Source: Victivallales bacterium
GTDB taxonomy: Bacteria > Verrucomicrobiota > Lentisphaeria > Oligosphaerales > Oligosphaeraceae
Direction: 5' to 3'
Assembly: GCA_900771165.1 (NCBI GenBank)
Contig: CAAGMX010000240.1
Location: forward strand, 1 to 9,481
DNA: 9,481 nt
Part shown: one piece after another, positions 1 through 6,326 of the stretch
Layout of the letters: the number at the start of each line of letters is the position of its first letter
How positions within the stretch are numbered: the first letter of the stretch is position 1
Position numbers and translations under genes: made by a program
The notes under the pieces: model-generated
Database searches by the model: none
What the model was told of the DNA's origin: nothing
The model's input: the letters and a program-made list of their open reading frames with translations, nothing else

Positions 1-10
1 AAATGGGAAA

Positions 11-45
11 GCCCCATGCACACCGGCAATCGGCATGTATGGGGC
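11..45 (-). terminator. Hairpin downstream of rplA (terminator or attenuator)
   Basis: Two 15-nt arms (11-25 and 31-45) face each other across a 5-nt loop. They pair through GCCCC/GGGGC at the base, with one A-C mismatch and two G-T pairs further up. On the minus strand the stem begins about 50 bases after the rplA stop and is followed by TTTCCCATTT, a weak U-run. In many bacteria rplJ-rplL follow rplKA, and a partial terminator between rplA and rplJ is well known; that position fits, but the next gene lies outside the window. It could instead be a leader structure of the downstream gene. Confidence 0.5.
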
Positions 46-96
46 TTGTGCGTTCTCGTTCCGCCCTAGGCTCGAAATAACGGACGGAACCAGAAA

Positions 97-789
97 TCAG
101 GCGAGTGTCGCGGTATCCAGCGGGATGCCGGGGCCCATGGTGGAGCACAGGGTAGCCGCTTTCATATAGACGCCCTTCACGGCGGCGGGACGGGCCTTGA
201 GGATCGTGCGGAAGGCGGTGTCGATGTTGTCCATCAGGGCATCCTCCGCGAAGGAGAGCTTGCCCACGGGCATCATCACGCAACCGGCCTTGTCGCAACG
301 GTATTCCACACGTCCGGCCTTGGCCTCCTTGACGGCAGTGGCGGTGTCATCGGTCACAGTGCCCGTCTTGGGGTTGGGCATCAGACCGCGGGGACCCAGC
401 ACACGGCCCAGGGTACGCACCTCTTTCATGGCGGCGGGAGTGGCGATGAGGATATCGAAATCCAGCCAGCCGCCCTTGATCTTCTGGAGGAGTTCCTGGT
501 AGCCCACTTCGTCTGCGCCAGCCGCCTTTGCGGCATCGGCGGCAGGGCCGTCGGCCACCACCACCACCTTCTGGGTCTTGCCAGTTCCCCGGGGAAGCAC
601 AACGGCTCCACGGACGATCTGGTCAGACTGGCGGGGGTCAATGCCCAGCACGAAGGCCATTTCGACGGTTTCGTCGAACTTGGCGGTGGGCATGGATTTC
701 AGGAGCTTGATGCCTTCTTCGAAGGCGTAGTTCTTGCTGCGGTCCAGATTCGCGCAGCGAGAGCGATAGAGCTTACTTCTGCGTCTCAT
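97..789 (-). CDS. rplA: Large ribosomal subunit protein L1
   Basis: Ribosomal protein L1 binds 23S rRNA in the mobile L1 stalk, helps release E-site tRNA, and in many bacteria represses its own operon by binding the rplK leader mRNA. The 230-residue product has the usual family length. It carries the [14 protein letters not shown] and [10 protein letters not shown] segments of domain I (about 48-71) and the signature [19 protein letters not shown] in the middle. The start is fixed by the ATGA overlap with the end of rplK and by a GAGGTGG Shine-Dalgarno-like stretch just upstream, inside rplK. The gene is intact and has no odd features. Identification is by direct recognition of the family signature. 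Confidence 0.98.
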   Translation of the reverse strand: MRRRSKLYRSRCANLDRSKNYAFEEGIKLLKSMPTAKFDETVEMAFVLGIDPRQSDQIVRGAVVLPRGTGKTQKVVVVADGPAADAAKAAGADEVGYQELLQKIKGGWLDFDILIATPAAMKEVRTLGRVLGPRGLMPNPKTGTVTDDTATAVKEAKAGRVEYRCDKAGCVMMPVGKLSFAEDALMDNIDTAFRTILKARPAAVKGVYMKAATLCSTMGPGIPLDTATLA

Positions 790-1211
790 TCCACCACCTC
801 GATGCCCATGCTCCGGGCGGTTCCGGCGATGATCTTGACCGCCGCCTCCACACTGCGAGAGTTCATGTCAGCCTTCTTGGTCTCCGCAATCGCCTCCAGG
901 TCCTTGCGGGTGACCTTGCCGACCTTTTCCTTTCCCGGGGTCTTGGCGCCAGCCGCCACACCCGCTGCCTTCTTCAGCAGCACGGCGGCGGGGGGGGACT
1001 TGGTGATGAAGGTGAAGGAGCGGTCCTGGTAGACCGTGATCACCACAGGAATCACCAATCCGGCCTGGCCCTGGGTAGCAGCGTTAAACTGCTTGCAGAA
1101 CGCCATGATATTCACGCCAGCCTGACCCAATGCCGGTCCCACGGGGGGAGCGGGATTGGCGGCGCCGGCGGGAATCTGCAGGCGAACGATACCCGTGACT
1201 TTTTTTGCCAT
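786..1211 (-). CDS. rplK: Large ribosomal subunit protein L11
   Basis: Ribosomal protein L11 sits at the base of the L7/L12 stalk in the GTPase-associated centre and contacts 23S rRNA and elongation factors. The 141-residue product begins [16 protein letters not shown] and has the family's N-terminal [20 protein letters not shown] segment, then the [14 protein letters not shown] segment and a C-terminal rRNA-binding domain ending near ARSMGIEV. The frame is open further upstream, but the MAKK start is chosen because it matches the family N-terminus and has AGGA (1221-1224) nine bases before it. Its TGA stop overlaps the rplA start by four bases. In most bacteria nusG lies immediately upstream; here it does not, and the nearest upstream gene is a broken accessory gene. 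Confidence 0.98.
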   Translation of the reverse strand: MAKKVTGIVRLQIPAGAANPAPPVGPALGQAGVNIMAFCKQFNAATQGQAGLVIPVVITVYQDRSFTFITKSPPAAVLLKKAAGVAAGAKTPGKEKVGKVTRKDLEAIAETKKADMNSRSVEAAVKIIAGTARSMGIEVVE

Positions 1212-1279
1212 CGTGTTTGTTCCTAAAACGGACATTCTCCGGTAAGAAGTGGCAGGTCCTCTCCCGAAAAATGTCACTT

Positions 1280-1308
1280 TTTCTACGGTCCATGTCCGCC
1301 CCTGTCAA
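1280..1308 (-). promoter_or_regulatory. Candidate sigma70-type promoter for rplKA (proximal)
   Basis: On the minus strand a perfect -35 hexamer TTGACA (1303-1308) is followed by a 17-base spacer and TAGAAA (1280-1285), a 4/6 match to the -10 consensus. Transcription would start near 1273, giving a leader of about 60 nt before rplK, long enough for an L1-binding site. A TGTCA-N6-TGACA inverted repeat overlaps the -35. No promoter was tested; this is a consensus match in the expected place. Confidence 0.5.
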
Positions 1309-1344
1309 GGAGATGACACGCCTGCCATGAAAAGACGAACCCTT

Positions 1345-1372
1345 ACTATAACCCTTGCCCACCCTTTTGCAA
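1345..1372 (-). promoter_or_regulatory. Candidate sigma70-type promoter for rplKA (distal)
   Basis: On the minus strand TTGCAA (1367-1372, 4/6 match) and TATAGT (1345-1350, 5/6 match) are separated by 16 bases. It lies about 65 bases upstream of the proximal candidate. Either or both could serve rplKA, which appears to start its own transcript because its upstream neighbour is an unrelated accessory gene. Confidence 0.4.
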
Positions 1373-1413
1373 GCTCGCCCGGCAACACCCCGGAGACACC
1401 CCGACTGCGAAAA

Positions 1414-1437
1414 TCTAGAAATCTAGAGATCTAGAAA
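1414..1437. repeat. Tandem (TCTAGARA)x3 array
   Basis: Three TCTAGA palindromes begin at 1414, 1422 and 1430, an exact 8-base pitch with unit TCTAGARA. The array lies just upstream of the rplK promoter candidates and just outside the 3' end of the broken large-family cassette. A related array lies on the other side of that cassette (2764-2781). CTAG is otherwise sparse in the window, so the clustering is unusual. Its function is unknown. Confidence 0.8.
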
Positions 1438-1440
1438 TAA

Positions 1441-1462
1441 GGGCATTTCTGCGTGGTCTGCG
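1441..1462. repeat. 22-bp direct repeat, left copy
   Basis: These 22 bases match 2899-2920 at 20 positions in the same orientation, sharing the exact core GTGGTCTGCG. This copy lies 15 bases beyond the stop of the broken large-family gene and 3 bases from the TCTAGARA array. Together the two copies bracket the six-Cys plus large-family cassette. Confidence 0.75.
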
Positions 1463-1477
1463 TTCCTGCGGCAGCGC

Positions 1478-2425
1478 TCACATTTTTTTCCGGACCTTCA
1501 GGGCGATCCCCAGCCCCAGGAGGAGGAGGGATCCTAAGGCCAGGCCAAGGAGTGCGAAGCGCCCAGAGGCATGCATCATCCGTCTTTTCCATCGTTCGTA
1601 CCAAGGAAAAGAGGGGATGTTCTTGCGCTCCTTTTCTCGCCGATTCCATTCCCTGGTCAGTTCCTCCATCGCCTGGCCTTTCTTTTTTGTGAACTCCTCC
1701 TCGTTTTTCGCCAGAGAGAGCTGGAGTTTCTGGGGCAGTTGGAAGAGTTCAGGAGGGAAGGTGGGGTGAAAATCGAAATCCTCGTAGGTGCAGGCGAAGG
1801 TGAGCATTCCCTGGGCGGTAAAAGAGCGCATTTGGCGAATGACGCGGTGTTCCCGATCCACCTGATAGACATCCCGCAGGGCATTTCCGTTTTTGTCCTG
1901 GTAGTGTCGAGTGATTTCTCAGCAAGGATATTCGTGAAAAAGACTTTCCTTGCCGGAGAATAGGGCCGGGGTCTCCGGAAAAAATCGGGGGATGGCGGCG
2001 GGGACGCGAATGCCCCAGCACTTGTCCTGCCAGAAAATCACCTCCGTTCTTCCCTGGTCGTTGTAGTAGGTGCGGAAAAGCATCTGTCCTCCCCGCAGGT
2101 TCTCCGGTTGAGACACCGTTTCCGCAATCTCCATCCTCCGTTGCACCGTGCCATCATCGGCCCCTTTCTGCCATACCAGCACCTCCGTCTTGGTTTGGGA
2201 GGAGGCATTCCCCAGGCCGATCCGTTGCCGGAAGGTCATGGTGGTCTGTCGCATGGTTGCCTCCGCCTCCCGAAGGAGTCTTTCCCAATCCTGCTCCTCC
2301 CCCCTTACCCCCTGTCCCGCCATCAAACAAAAAATCAGGGCCCACCCAAACCAGGCACGGCAAATTCCTCTCCACCTCGGGGAAAACCAGGCCAGAACGC
2401 CCTTATGCCTTTCTTCGCGTCTCAT
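1478..2425 (-). pseudogene. Membrane-anchored exported large-family protein, interrupted by an in-frame TGA
   Basis: A 315-codon reading frame with a single in-frame TGA at codon 169 (1919-1921) and no frameshift. Before the stop are an N-terminal hydrophobic export segment (about 22-42), a DGTVQRR segment, YYNDQGRTEVIF, and the ending HEYPC. After the stop the same frame continues with the family's remaining features: VDREHRVIR, YEDFDFHPTFPPELFQLP, and a C-terminal anchor of basic residues, a helix near GRFALLGLALGSLLLLGLG, and KVRKKM. The intact paralogs have Cys-Trp here (PCWEI, ACWKI, PCWVI), so the TGA replaces a conserved TGG Trp codon. The start at 2425 overlaps the upstream six-Cys gene by ATGA and has a strong AGGAGG (2433-2438) seven bases away. 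The simplest reading is a recent nonsense mutation; readthrough or a base-call error is possible. A restart at GTG (1859-1861) is conceivable but would lack an export signal. Confidence 0.85.
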
Positions 2426-2688
2426 CTGTCAACCTCCTTATCGGAACAACCGGACATGCATAAACGCCAAGATTTGTCGGCGGCAAGGAGACAAGCCAAC
2501 CTCCTCTCTTCACTCTCCTGGGGGCCACCAGCACCAAACTCCCGATGGCAAATCGCGACTTGATCGTTGTCATTCTTATTACAGGCCAACCGGCACAATT
2601 CATTCTGTTCGGCGAGGACCATGGTGCGACTTAAGGCCATCCCTGTACCCAGGAGAACGAAGGCAAGAGAAACAAGAACACCTTTCAT
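2422..2688 (-). CDS. Small secreted six-cysteine hairpin protein (copy 1)
   Basis: An 88-residue protein with an export signal (about residues 1-20 or 1-26, ending near MALS or VLA) and a mature part of about 60 residues. All six cysteines (32, 36, 47, 66, 77, 81) are in the mature part and form the mirror-symmetric pattern C-X3-C-X10-C-X18-C-X10-C-X3-C. The spacings place all Cys of each half on one helical face. I infer two antiparallel helices stapled by C32-C81, C36-C77 and C47-C66. The start is chosen because GGAGGAAG (2693-2700) lies just upstream and a signal peptide follows; the frame is open further upstream but that part reads as low-complexity noise. The stop overlaps the next gene by ATGA. 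The pattern recalls twin-CX3C proteins (small Tims, alpha-hairpinins), but I see no evidence of homology. The family is not recognised. Confidence 0.85.
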   Translation of the reverse strand: MKGVLVSLAFVLLGTGMALSRTMVLAEQNELCRLACNKNDNDQVAICHREFGAGGPQESEERRLACLLAADKSWRLCMSGCSDKEVDR

Positions 2689-2763
2689 GGGGCTTCCTCC
2701 ATGTTTGGTTTTCTGATTGAGTTCACGGCGAGGGGAATTTTCTTCGAATATCATGGGGCGAGA

Positions 2764-2781
2764 GATTCTAGAGATTCTAGA
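2764..2781. repeat. Tandem (GATTCTAGA)x2 array
   Basis: Two exact 9-base units GATTCTAGA, with TCTAGA at 2767-2772 and 2776-2781. It lies about 75 bases upstream of the six-Cys gene start. On the minus strand the array creates two TAGAAT elements that resemble -10 hexamers, but I found no convincing -35 at the right distance. Together with the (TCTAGARA)x3 array at 1414-1437 it flanks the cassette. Confidence 0.75.
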
Positions 2782-2790
2782 GAGGCTCAC

Positions 2791-2923
2791 TCCCCCAGAA
2801 GGGGGACGTGCGGGGTACATGGATCGCCCCTCTGGGGTCTCCGCGCCCCGCCCAGCGGGGATTCTGTTTGCTCCGTGTTGAAAGCCTGTGGCCCCGCAGG
2901 GCATTACTGTGTGGTCTGCGGGG
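2791..2923. other. Structured non-coding stretch with four GC-rich hairpins
   Basis: Most of the 240-base gap between the ligase-like gene and the six-Cys gene is made of hairpins. They are TCCCCC-AGAA-GGGGGA (2791-2806); a CCCC/GGGG stem with a 3-base loop (2827-2837); CCCCGC-CCA-GCGGGG (2846-2860); and CCCCGCAG/CTGCGGGG with a 16-base loop (2892-2923), which contains most of the right copy of the 22-bp repeat. None is followed by a clear T-run on either strand, so they are not standard intrinsic terminators. They could act as a structured 5' leader of the six-Cys cassette, a 3' stabiliser of the ligase-like transcript, or recombination sites. No gene is supported in this gap. Confidence 0.6.
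2899..2920. repeat. 22-bp direct repeat, right copy
   Basis: Matches 1441-1462 at 20 of 22 positions, direct orientation, 1458 bases apart. It lies 8 bases beyond the stop of the ligase-like gene, so both copies sit immediately 3' of a gene. Its two ends take part in the CCCCGCAG/CTGCGGGG hairpin. Recombination between the copies would remove the six-Cys plus large-family cassette and little else. Confidence 0.75.
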
Positions 2924-2928
2924 AAGCC

Positions 2929-4410
2929 TCAGTGTTCCTCCAAGGCGCTTCCCAGGGCCTCGGGCAGCTGGTCTCCCGAGGGAACCTGGATCGCACGTCC
3001 TTCTTTCTGGGTCTTCCCATAGGCTTCCCCCATGGAATGTCCCCATTCCTCGTCCTCCAGGAACAGGACGTGGCCTCCTTCGGGAATGTCCATGGCTTCC
3101 AGGGAATACTCCTCCATGGGATGTTGCCAAATGGGTTCCCAGAGCACCAGGCACGAGATGTTCTCCGGGCGGTTCCCGCAGAACCTACGGAAAACGCAAT
3201 TGGCAGGCAGGCTTCCGGAAACCATCAGGACGGAGAACGGGGGATTTTCCCGTCTTGCCAGGAGCAAGGGGAGTCTTCGATCCATTTCCTCGGAGGACCA
3301 TCTCTCTGCGCCTTCCACGGAAAGAACCCCGTAGCCGGCTTGGCACAGAGGCAGGATGCGGCTGCGGGCCTCCTCCTCCACATTTCCCGCCAGATGGAGA
3401 ATCCATCGTCCATTGGGATGATTCGCCGTGAACCGCTGACAGGCCATCGTCTTCCCATCCAGGGAAAGGGTTCCCGTGGTTCTGCGGTAATACTGTTCTT
3501 GGCGGGCGAGGGATCCCATCACCGCCACCACAAGAAGGGGGAGAAGAGCCAGGAGGGCACCGGCGCCTGCCAGCCTCGCGAATCTTCTTCCCAGAGTCGC
3601 CAATGCCCCCGCCTGCCGGCGCCAGGCGTCCCGATGGTTCCAGAGGAATCCTGCCAAGGCAAGGGCGCCGCCGATTCCCATGCACCATTGGATGGAGGGG
3701 AAGATGAACATGGTGCTGAAGACCTCGCAGACCGCCATGGAGAGCATTCCCGCCCCCAAACATCGGTAGAAGGGCATATTCCTGAGATAGCCCAGATCCA
3801 GGGTGCAACAGACCAGGAAGAAGAGTCCCCAGAAGACCAGGAAAGCCTTGGGCAATCCGTGGTTGCCCATGTAGGTCAAATACCCGTTCACCATGCCGCG
3901 ATATCCTTCCACCTTCTGCTCCAATGGTTTATACCATTTTGTATAATGGGTGCCGCAGGCCTCCACCTCCACTCCTTTCTTCCAATAGTCCAGAATCATC
4001 CCCGATCCATGATACCAGAGAATCAGCCGGTTTCCGATGGAGCGGTCTTGGAGATTTCCCACCGCCTTGACCCGATTCAGGCCCGCAGGGGTAAAGGCCA
4101 GCAGGAGGAGTCCCGGCACCAGGAGAGGAATCAGGAGGCGCCATTCTTTCCAGACCAGGAAGAGCAATCCCATGGCCAGGGCCACCATGCCTCCCCGGGA
4201 ATAGGTGAGAAGCAATCCCTCCAGGAGCAGGAGACACAGAAGATATCCTGGCACCCCTGCCCAAAGCCAGCGTTTTCCTGGAATGCGCTGGCGGGCAAAG
4301 GCCACTCCTCCCAGCACCAGGAAGAAAGCAAAGAGAAGCACGGTGGCTGTCACGTTGGGAGAGCCCCCAAAGAGCTGAAGTCTCAACTGTCCCTGATAGT
4401 AGTACTCCAT
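2929..4410 (-). CDS. O-antigen ligase-like (Wzy_C) membrane protein with C-terminal hydrolase-like domain, probably N-terminally truncated
   Basis: A 493-residue inner-membrane protein. Residues 1-110 contain about four helices, including the LLLTYSRGG motif (67-73) typical of O-antigen ligase/polymerase proteins. A long periplasmic loop with RSIGNRLILWYHG (123-135) follows, then about four more helices to residue 300. Such enzymes transfer or polymerise undecaprenyl-linked glycans. Residues 315-493 look like an alpha/beta-hydrolase: GRWILHLAG (strand and oxyanion region), GYGVLSVEG, and a nucleophile-elbow-like VSGSLPA (397-403) that lacks the canonical G-X-S-X-G. Family members normally have several more helices before the segment aligned here with GGSPN (15-19), so about 100-150 residues seem to be missing. 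No Shine-Dalgarno precedes the ATG. The frame is open upstream to the prepilin stop but encodes no helices. It is either a 5'-truncated remnant or a shortened variant; the upstream terminator-like hairpin leaves it without an obvious promoter. Confidence 0.75.
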   Translation of the reverse strand: MEYYYQGQLRLQLFGGSPNVTATVLLFAFFLVLGGVAFARQRIPGKRWLWAGVPGYLLCLLLLEGLLLTYSRGGMVALAMGLLFLVWKEWRLLIPLLVPGLLLLAFTPAGLNRVKAVGNLQDRSIGNRLILWYHGSGMILDYWKKGVEVEACGTHYTKWYKPLEQKVEGYRGMVNGYLTYMGNHGLPKAFLVFWGLFFLVCCTLDLGYLRNMPFYRCLGAGMLSMAVCEVFSTMFIFPSIQWCMGIGGALALAGFLWNHRDAWRRQAGALATLGRRFARLAGAGALLALLPLLVVAVMGSLARQEQYYRRTTGTLSLDGKTMACQRFTANHPNGRWILHLAGNVEEEARSRILPLCQAGYGVLSVEGAERWSSEEMDRRLPLLLARRENPPFSVLMVSGSLPANCVFRRFCGNRPENISCLVLWEPIWQHPMEEYSLEAMDIPEGGHVLFLEDEEWGHSMGEAYGKTQKEGRAIQVPSGDQLPEALGSALEEH

Positions 4411-4549
4411 GGCGATGGTGGAATGGAAGATGGCAACGCAACATGAGGGAATGGGGCTTCCCTGGTTTTGAGAAGAAGTATGCAGGGTAATGTGTCCCTT
4501 TTTCCCGGCTTGGCCTCCCGAATCCTCCCTAATTCCCCCTTTCCCCCGG

Positions 4550-4567
4550 AAAAAACCTCTCCGGAGG
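4550..4567 (-). terminator. Short hairpin with T-run after the prepilin gene
   Basis: On the minus strand CCTC-CGGA-GAGG (4567-4556) is followed directly by TTTTTT (4555-4550), starting about 15 bases after the prepilin stop. The stem has only four base pairs, so it would be a weak intrinsic terminator. Its position at the end of a tightly overlapping gene run fits the end of an operon. The rest of the gap (4411-4549) shows no supported gene. Confidence 0.35.
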
Positions 4568-4581
4568 AAAAGACAGAGTGG

Positions 4582-5418
4582 CTAATCCTCCAAGCTTCCC
4601 GAGGTTTCGAACTCCTCCAACACCCCGTCCACAAAGATGTAGGTGACCGTGGATTTGGTGCCTTTGGAGAAAAGTTCGGCGGCAGACTGGCAGTCCATGG
4701 ATTCTCCGTGGCCATCCCAGAAGCCCACATTGATCTTCCGTCCATGGCGGGCCGCGGCCAGTTCGTCAGCGCCGGAGGAGCCAGTGTGCATGCGATAGGT
4801 CTCCACATCCGGCTTGTACCCGTTGTAGGTGATCTTCGACTGCTCGGCGAAGCAGGAATCGCTCAACACAAACGTGCGAGAGGCGGAGAGGGGGGAGCTG
4901 TCAAACCGGAAGATCTGGTCGAATCCCTTCAGGGTCACCACCCCCTCCAGAGCGCCATAGGCCAGAGGCCAGACCCGATGGGTCTGGGGGGTGGCATAGC
5001 ACCAGGTGGTGCGCCAGGAAACAAAGTGGCCATTGGGACAGCTGGTGGCCTCCTCCGGAAGATACCCCAGGGAGAATTTTCCCCCTAGGGTACGCCCATA
5101 GCGCTCTATCGCCTGCTTTCGCCAGTCGGAAGAGGTGCCCAGCACCGCCTTGTAGGCCCATACGTCATTCTCGTTGAAGCCGGCACACACCATCATGTTG
5201 CCATTGTAATCCCCCGCATACATCTGCATGGCCAGCAGGGTCTGACGCTGATTGTTCAGACAGGCGGCCCGCCGGGCATGTCCCCGGGCCGTGGACACCG
5301 CCCCCAACAGCAGAGAGGCCAAGATGCCAATGATGCCCATGACCGTCAATAATTCCACCAGGGTAAAGGGGCGCCCCACTCTGGCCCGTGCTATGGCGAA
5401 TCGATTCTTTGCTCTCAT
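4582..5418 (-). CDS. Prepilin-type N-methylation / H-X9-DG domain protein
   Basis: A 278-residue type IV pilin-like (pseudopilin) protein. A basic leader ([16 protein letters not shown]) is followed by [24 protein letters not shown] (18-41), with the conserved Glu at mature position 5 and the hydrophobic N-terminal helix. Cleavage by prepilin peptidase would fall near the G15-F18 region; the RP between Gly and Phe is atypical. The C-terminal part has H225, nine residues, then D235-G236 (FWDGHG), the H-X9-DG processing-associated motif abundant in Lentisphaerota and Planctomycetota. Function is assembly or secretion through a type II/IV-pilus-like machine; the specific role of these numerous proteins is not known. 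The start is fixed by AGGAGG (5423-5428) and the ATGA overlap with the upstream large-family gene, so the two are translationally coupled. Confidence 0.92.
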   Translation of the reverse strand: MRAKNRFAIARARVGRPFTLVELLTVMGIIGILASLLLGAVSTARGHARRAACLNNQRQTLLAMQMYAGDYNGNMMVCAGFNENDVWAYKAVLGTSSDWRKQAIERYGRTLGGKFSLGYLPEEATSCPNGHFVSWRTTWCYATPQTHRVWPLAYGALEGVVTLKGFDQIFRFDSSPLSASRTFVLSDSCFAEQSKITYNGYKPDVETYRMHTGSSGADELAAARHGRKINVGFWDGHGESMDCQSAAELFSKGTKSTVTYIFVDGVLEEFETSGSLED

Positions 5419-6326
5419 AGGACCTCCTGGTTTTCTTTTCTCTTGAACCCCTTCAGCGCCAAGGCGGTGCCCAGGGAGAACACCGCCAGAAGCAGAACGC
5501 CACAGGTAACGGCACGGCCCGGAGAACGGCGAAGGCGACGCCAGAAACGAAGGAAAAAGCCCTCTTTCCTCGCTAGGGGGTTCTTCCTCGTCCCTCCCTG
5601 GGACTCCGGAATGGCCTCCTGGACAATCTCCCAGGTCACGTTCTGACACATCTCTGAAAATTCTCGGGCATCCTTGGCAAAATGGATTTCATCCAATGGG
5701 GGGAGACGAAATTCCTTCTGTGAGGACTGGGGATGGAAATTGAAATTCTCATTTTTTACCTCCATCTGGAGACGTCCATTTCCATCAAAATCCCTTTCTC
5801 GATAAAGGACAGATTCCCCCTGGGAAACGAGATATTCACTCCTCCGTTCCACACCCGATTCATCCTTCGGCCATTTCACCTGAATCTTCCAGCACGCCTC
5901 ATCTCCCTGTTGTTCCACCTGACCCGACACTCTCGCTTCCGCAGGGATTCTCCGGAGGGGAATCGATTGCTTCATCCGTATTCCCCTTCGTTTTTCTCGG
6001 CTGATATACACTTTGGTAAATCCCTCGTCCGTGAAATAGGATTCGAAAGTAAAGGCCCCAAGGGGAAACTTCTCCCGGGGTGTCTTTTCCAGCGGCCCAA
6101 GTCTCCTCTCCCGGCGGACAACACTGCCATCTGCCCTCCCCTCCTGGAGAATCTGGTAGAAAACCACTTTCTTTCCCCCTCTCCCCATGCCCACCGCGTG
6201 TTGATACTCCATGATCCGTGTGGCCATCACCTCAAAGGCCTTCTCCAAATGGGCACGGTAGTCCTCCTCGGCAACCCCCAGAAACAGGAAGCAACAAAGA
6301 AAAGCAAAACAAAGAACCGGTCTCAT
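5415..6326 (-). CDS. Membrane-anchored exported large-family protein (paralog 3)
   Basis: A 303-residue protein with a signal peptide ([10 protein letters not shown]..., cleaved near GVA-EED), a periplasmic domain of about 200 residues, and a C-terminal anchor (FWRRLRRSP, helix about 271-291, then KGFKRKE). The domain has [16 protein letters not shown] (95-110), ACWKI (144-148), [22 protein letters not shown] (165-186) and FNFHPQ...FRLPP (195-210). The alternation of strands with a late 'dG.l....F.f.p..F..P' segment resembles LolA/RseB-like half-barrel proteins; this is a fold guess, not a homology call. The start at 6326 gives an ATGA overlap with the preceding paralog. ATG at 6332 is an alternative; only a weak GAAGA precedes either. 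The stop overlaps the prepilin start. Termini are near-identical to the partial paralog at 8611-9481, while the middle diverges. Confidence 0.85.
   Translation of the reverse strand: MRPVLCFAFLCCFLFLGVAEEDYRAHLEKAFEVMATRIMEYQHAVGMGRGGKKVVFYQILQEGRADGSVVRRERRLGPLEKTPREKFPLGAFTFESYFTDEGFTKVYISREKRRGIRMKQSIPLRRIPAEARVSGQVEQQGDEACWKIQVKWPKDESGVERRSEYLVSQGESVLYRERDFDGNGRLQMEVKNENFNFHPQSSQKEFRLPPLDEIHFAKDAREFSEMCQNVTWEIVQEAIPESQGGTRKNPLARKEGFFLRFWRRLRRSPGRAVTCGVLLLAVFSLGTALALKGFKRKENQEVL
5452..5544. repeat. 93-bp near-identical segment encoding the C-terminal anchor (copy A)
   Basis: This segment aligns without gaps to 8648-8740 at 84 of 93 positions by manual count. It encodes the basic RRL-RSP segment and the helix [22 protein letters not shown]. 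The central domains of the two proteins are clearly more divergent, so this end has been homogenised or recently exchanged. Confidence 0.8.

Noticed and set aside
1414..1437. A CRISPR array
   Set aside because: The repeats are 8 bases with no spacers, and no cas gene is visible.
1919..1921. TGA as a selenocysteine codon
   Set aside because: The paralogs have Trp, not Cys, at this position, and no SECIS-like hairpin is apparent just downstream. A TGG-to-TGA change is simpler.
786..1921. Genome-wide reassignment of UGA to Trp
   Set aside because: TGA is the normal stop of rplK, which has a conserved length, and of several other genes in ATGA overlaps. TGG is used freely for Trp.
2689..2904. 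An N-terminal extension of the first six-Cys protein starting at 2904
   Set aside because: The frame is open, but the extension is low-complexity and crosses the hairpins and the GATTCTAGA array. The ATG at 2688 has a good ribosome binding site and begins a signal peptide.
2701..4446. A 581-codon open frame on the plus strand
   Set aside because: It runs antisense to the ligase-like gene. Its translation is rich in Gly, His, Gln and Pro with no domain-like pattern, and the minus-strand frame has clear membrane helices and family motifs.
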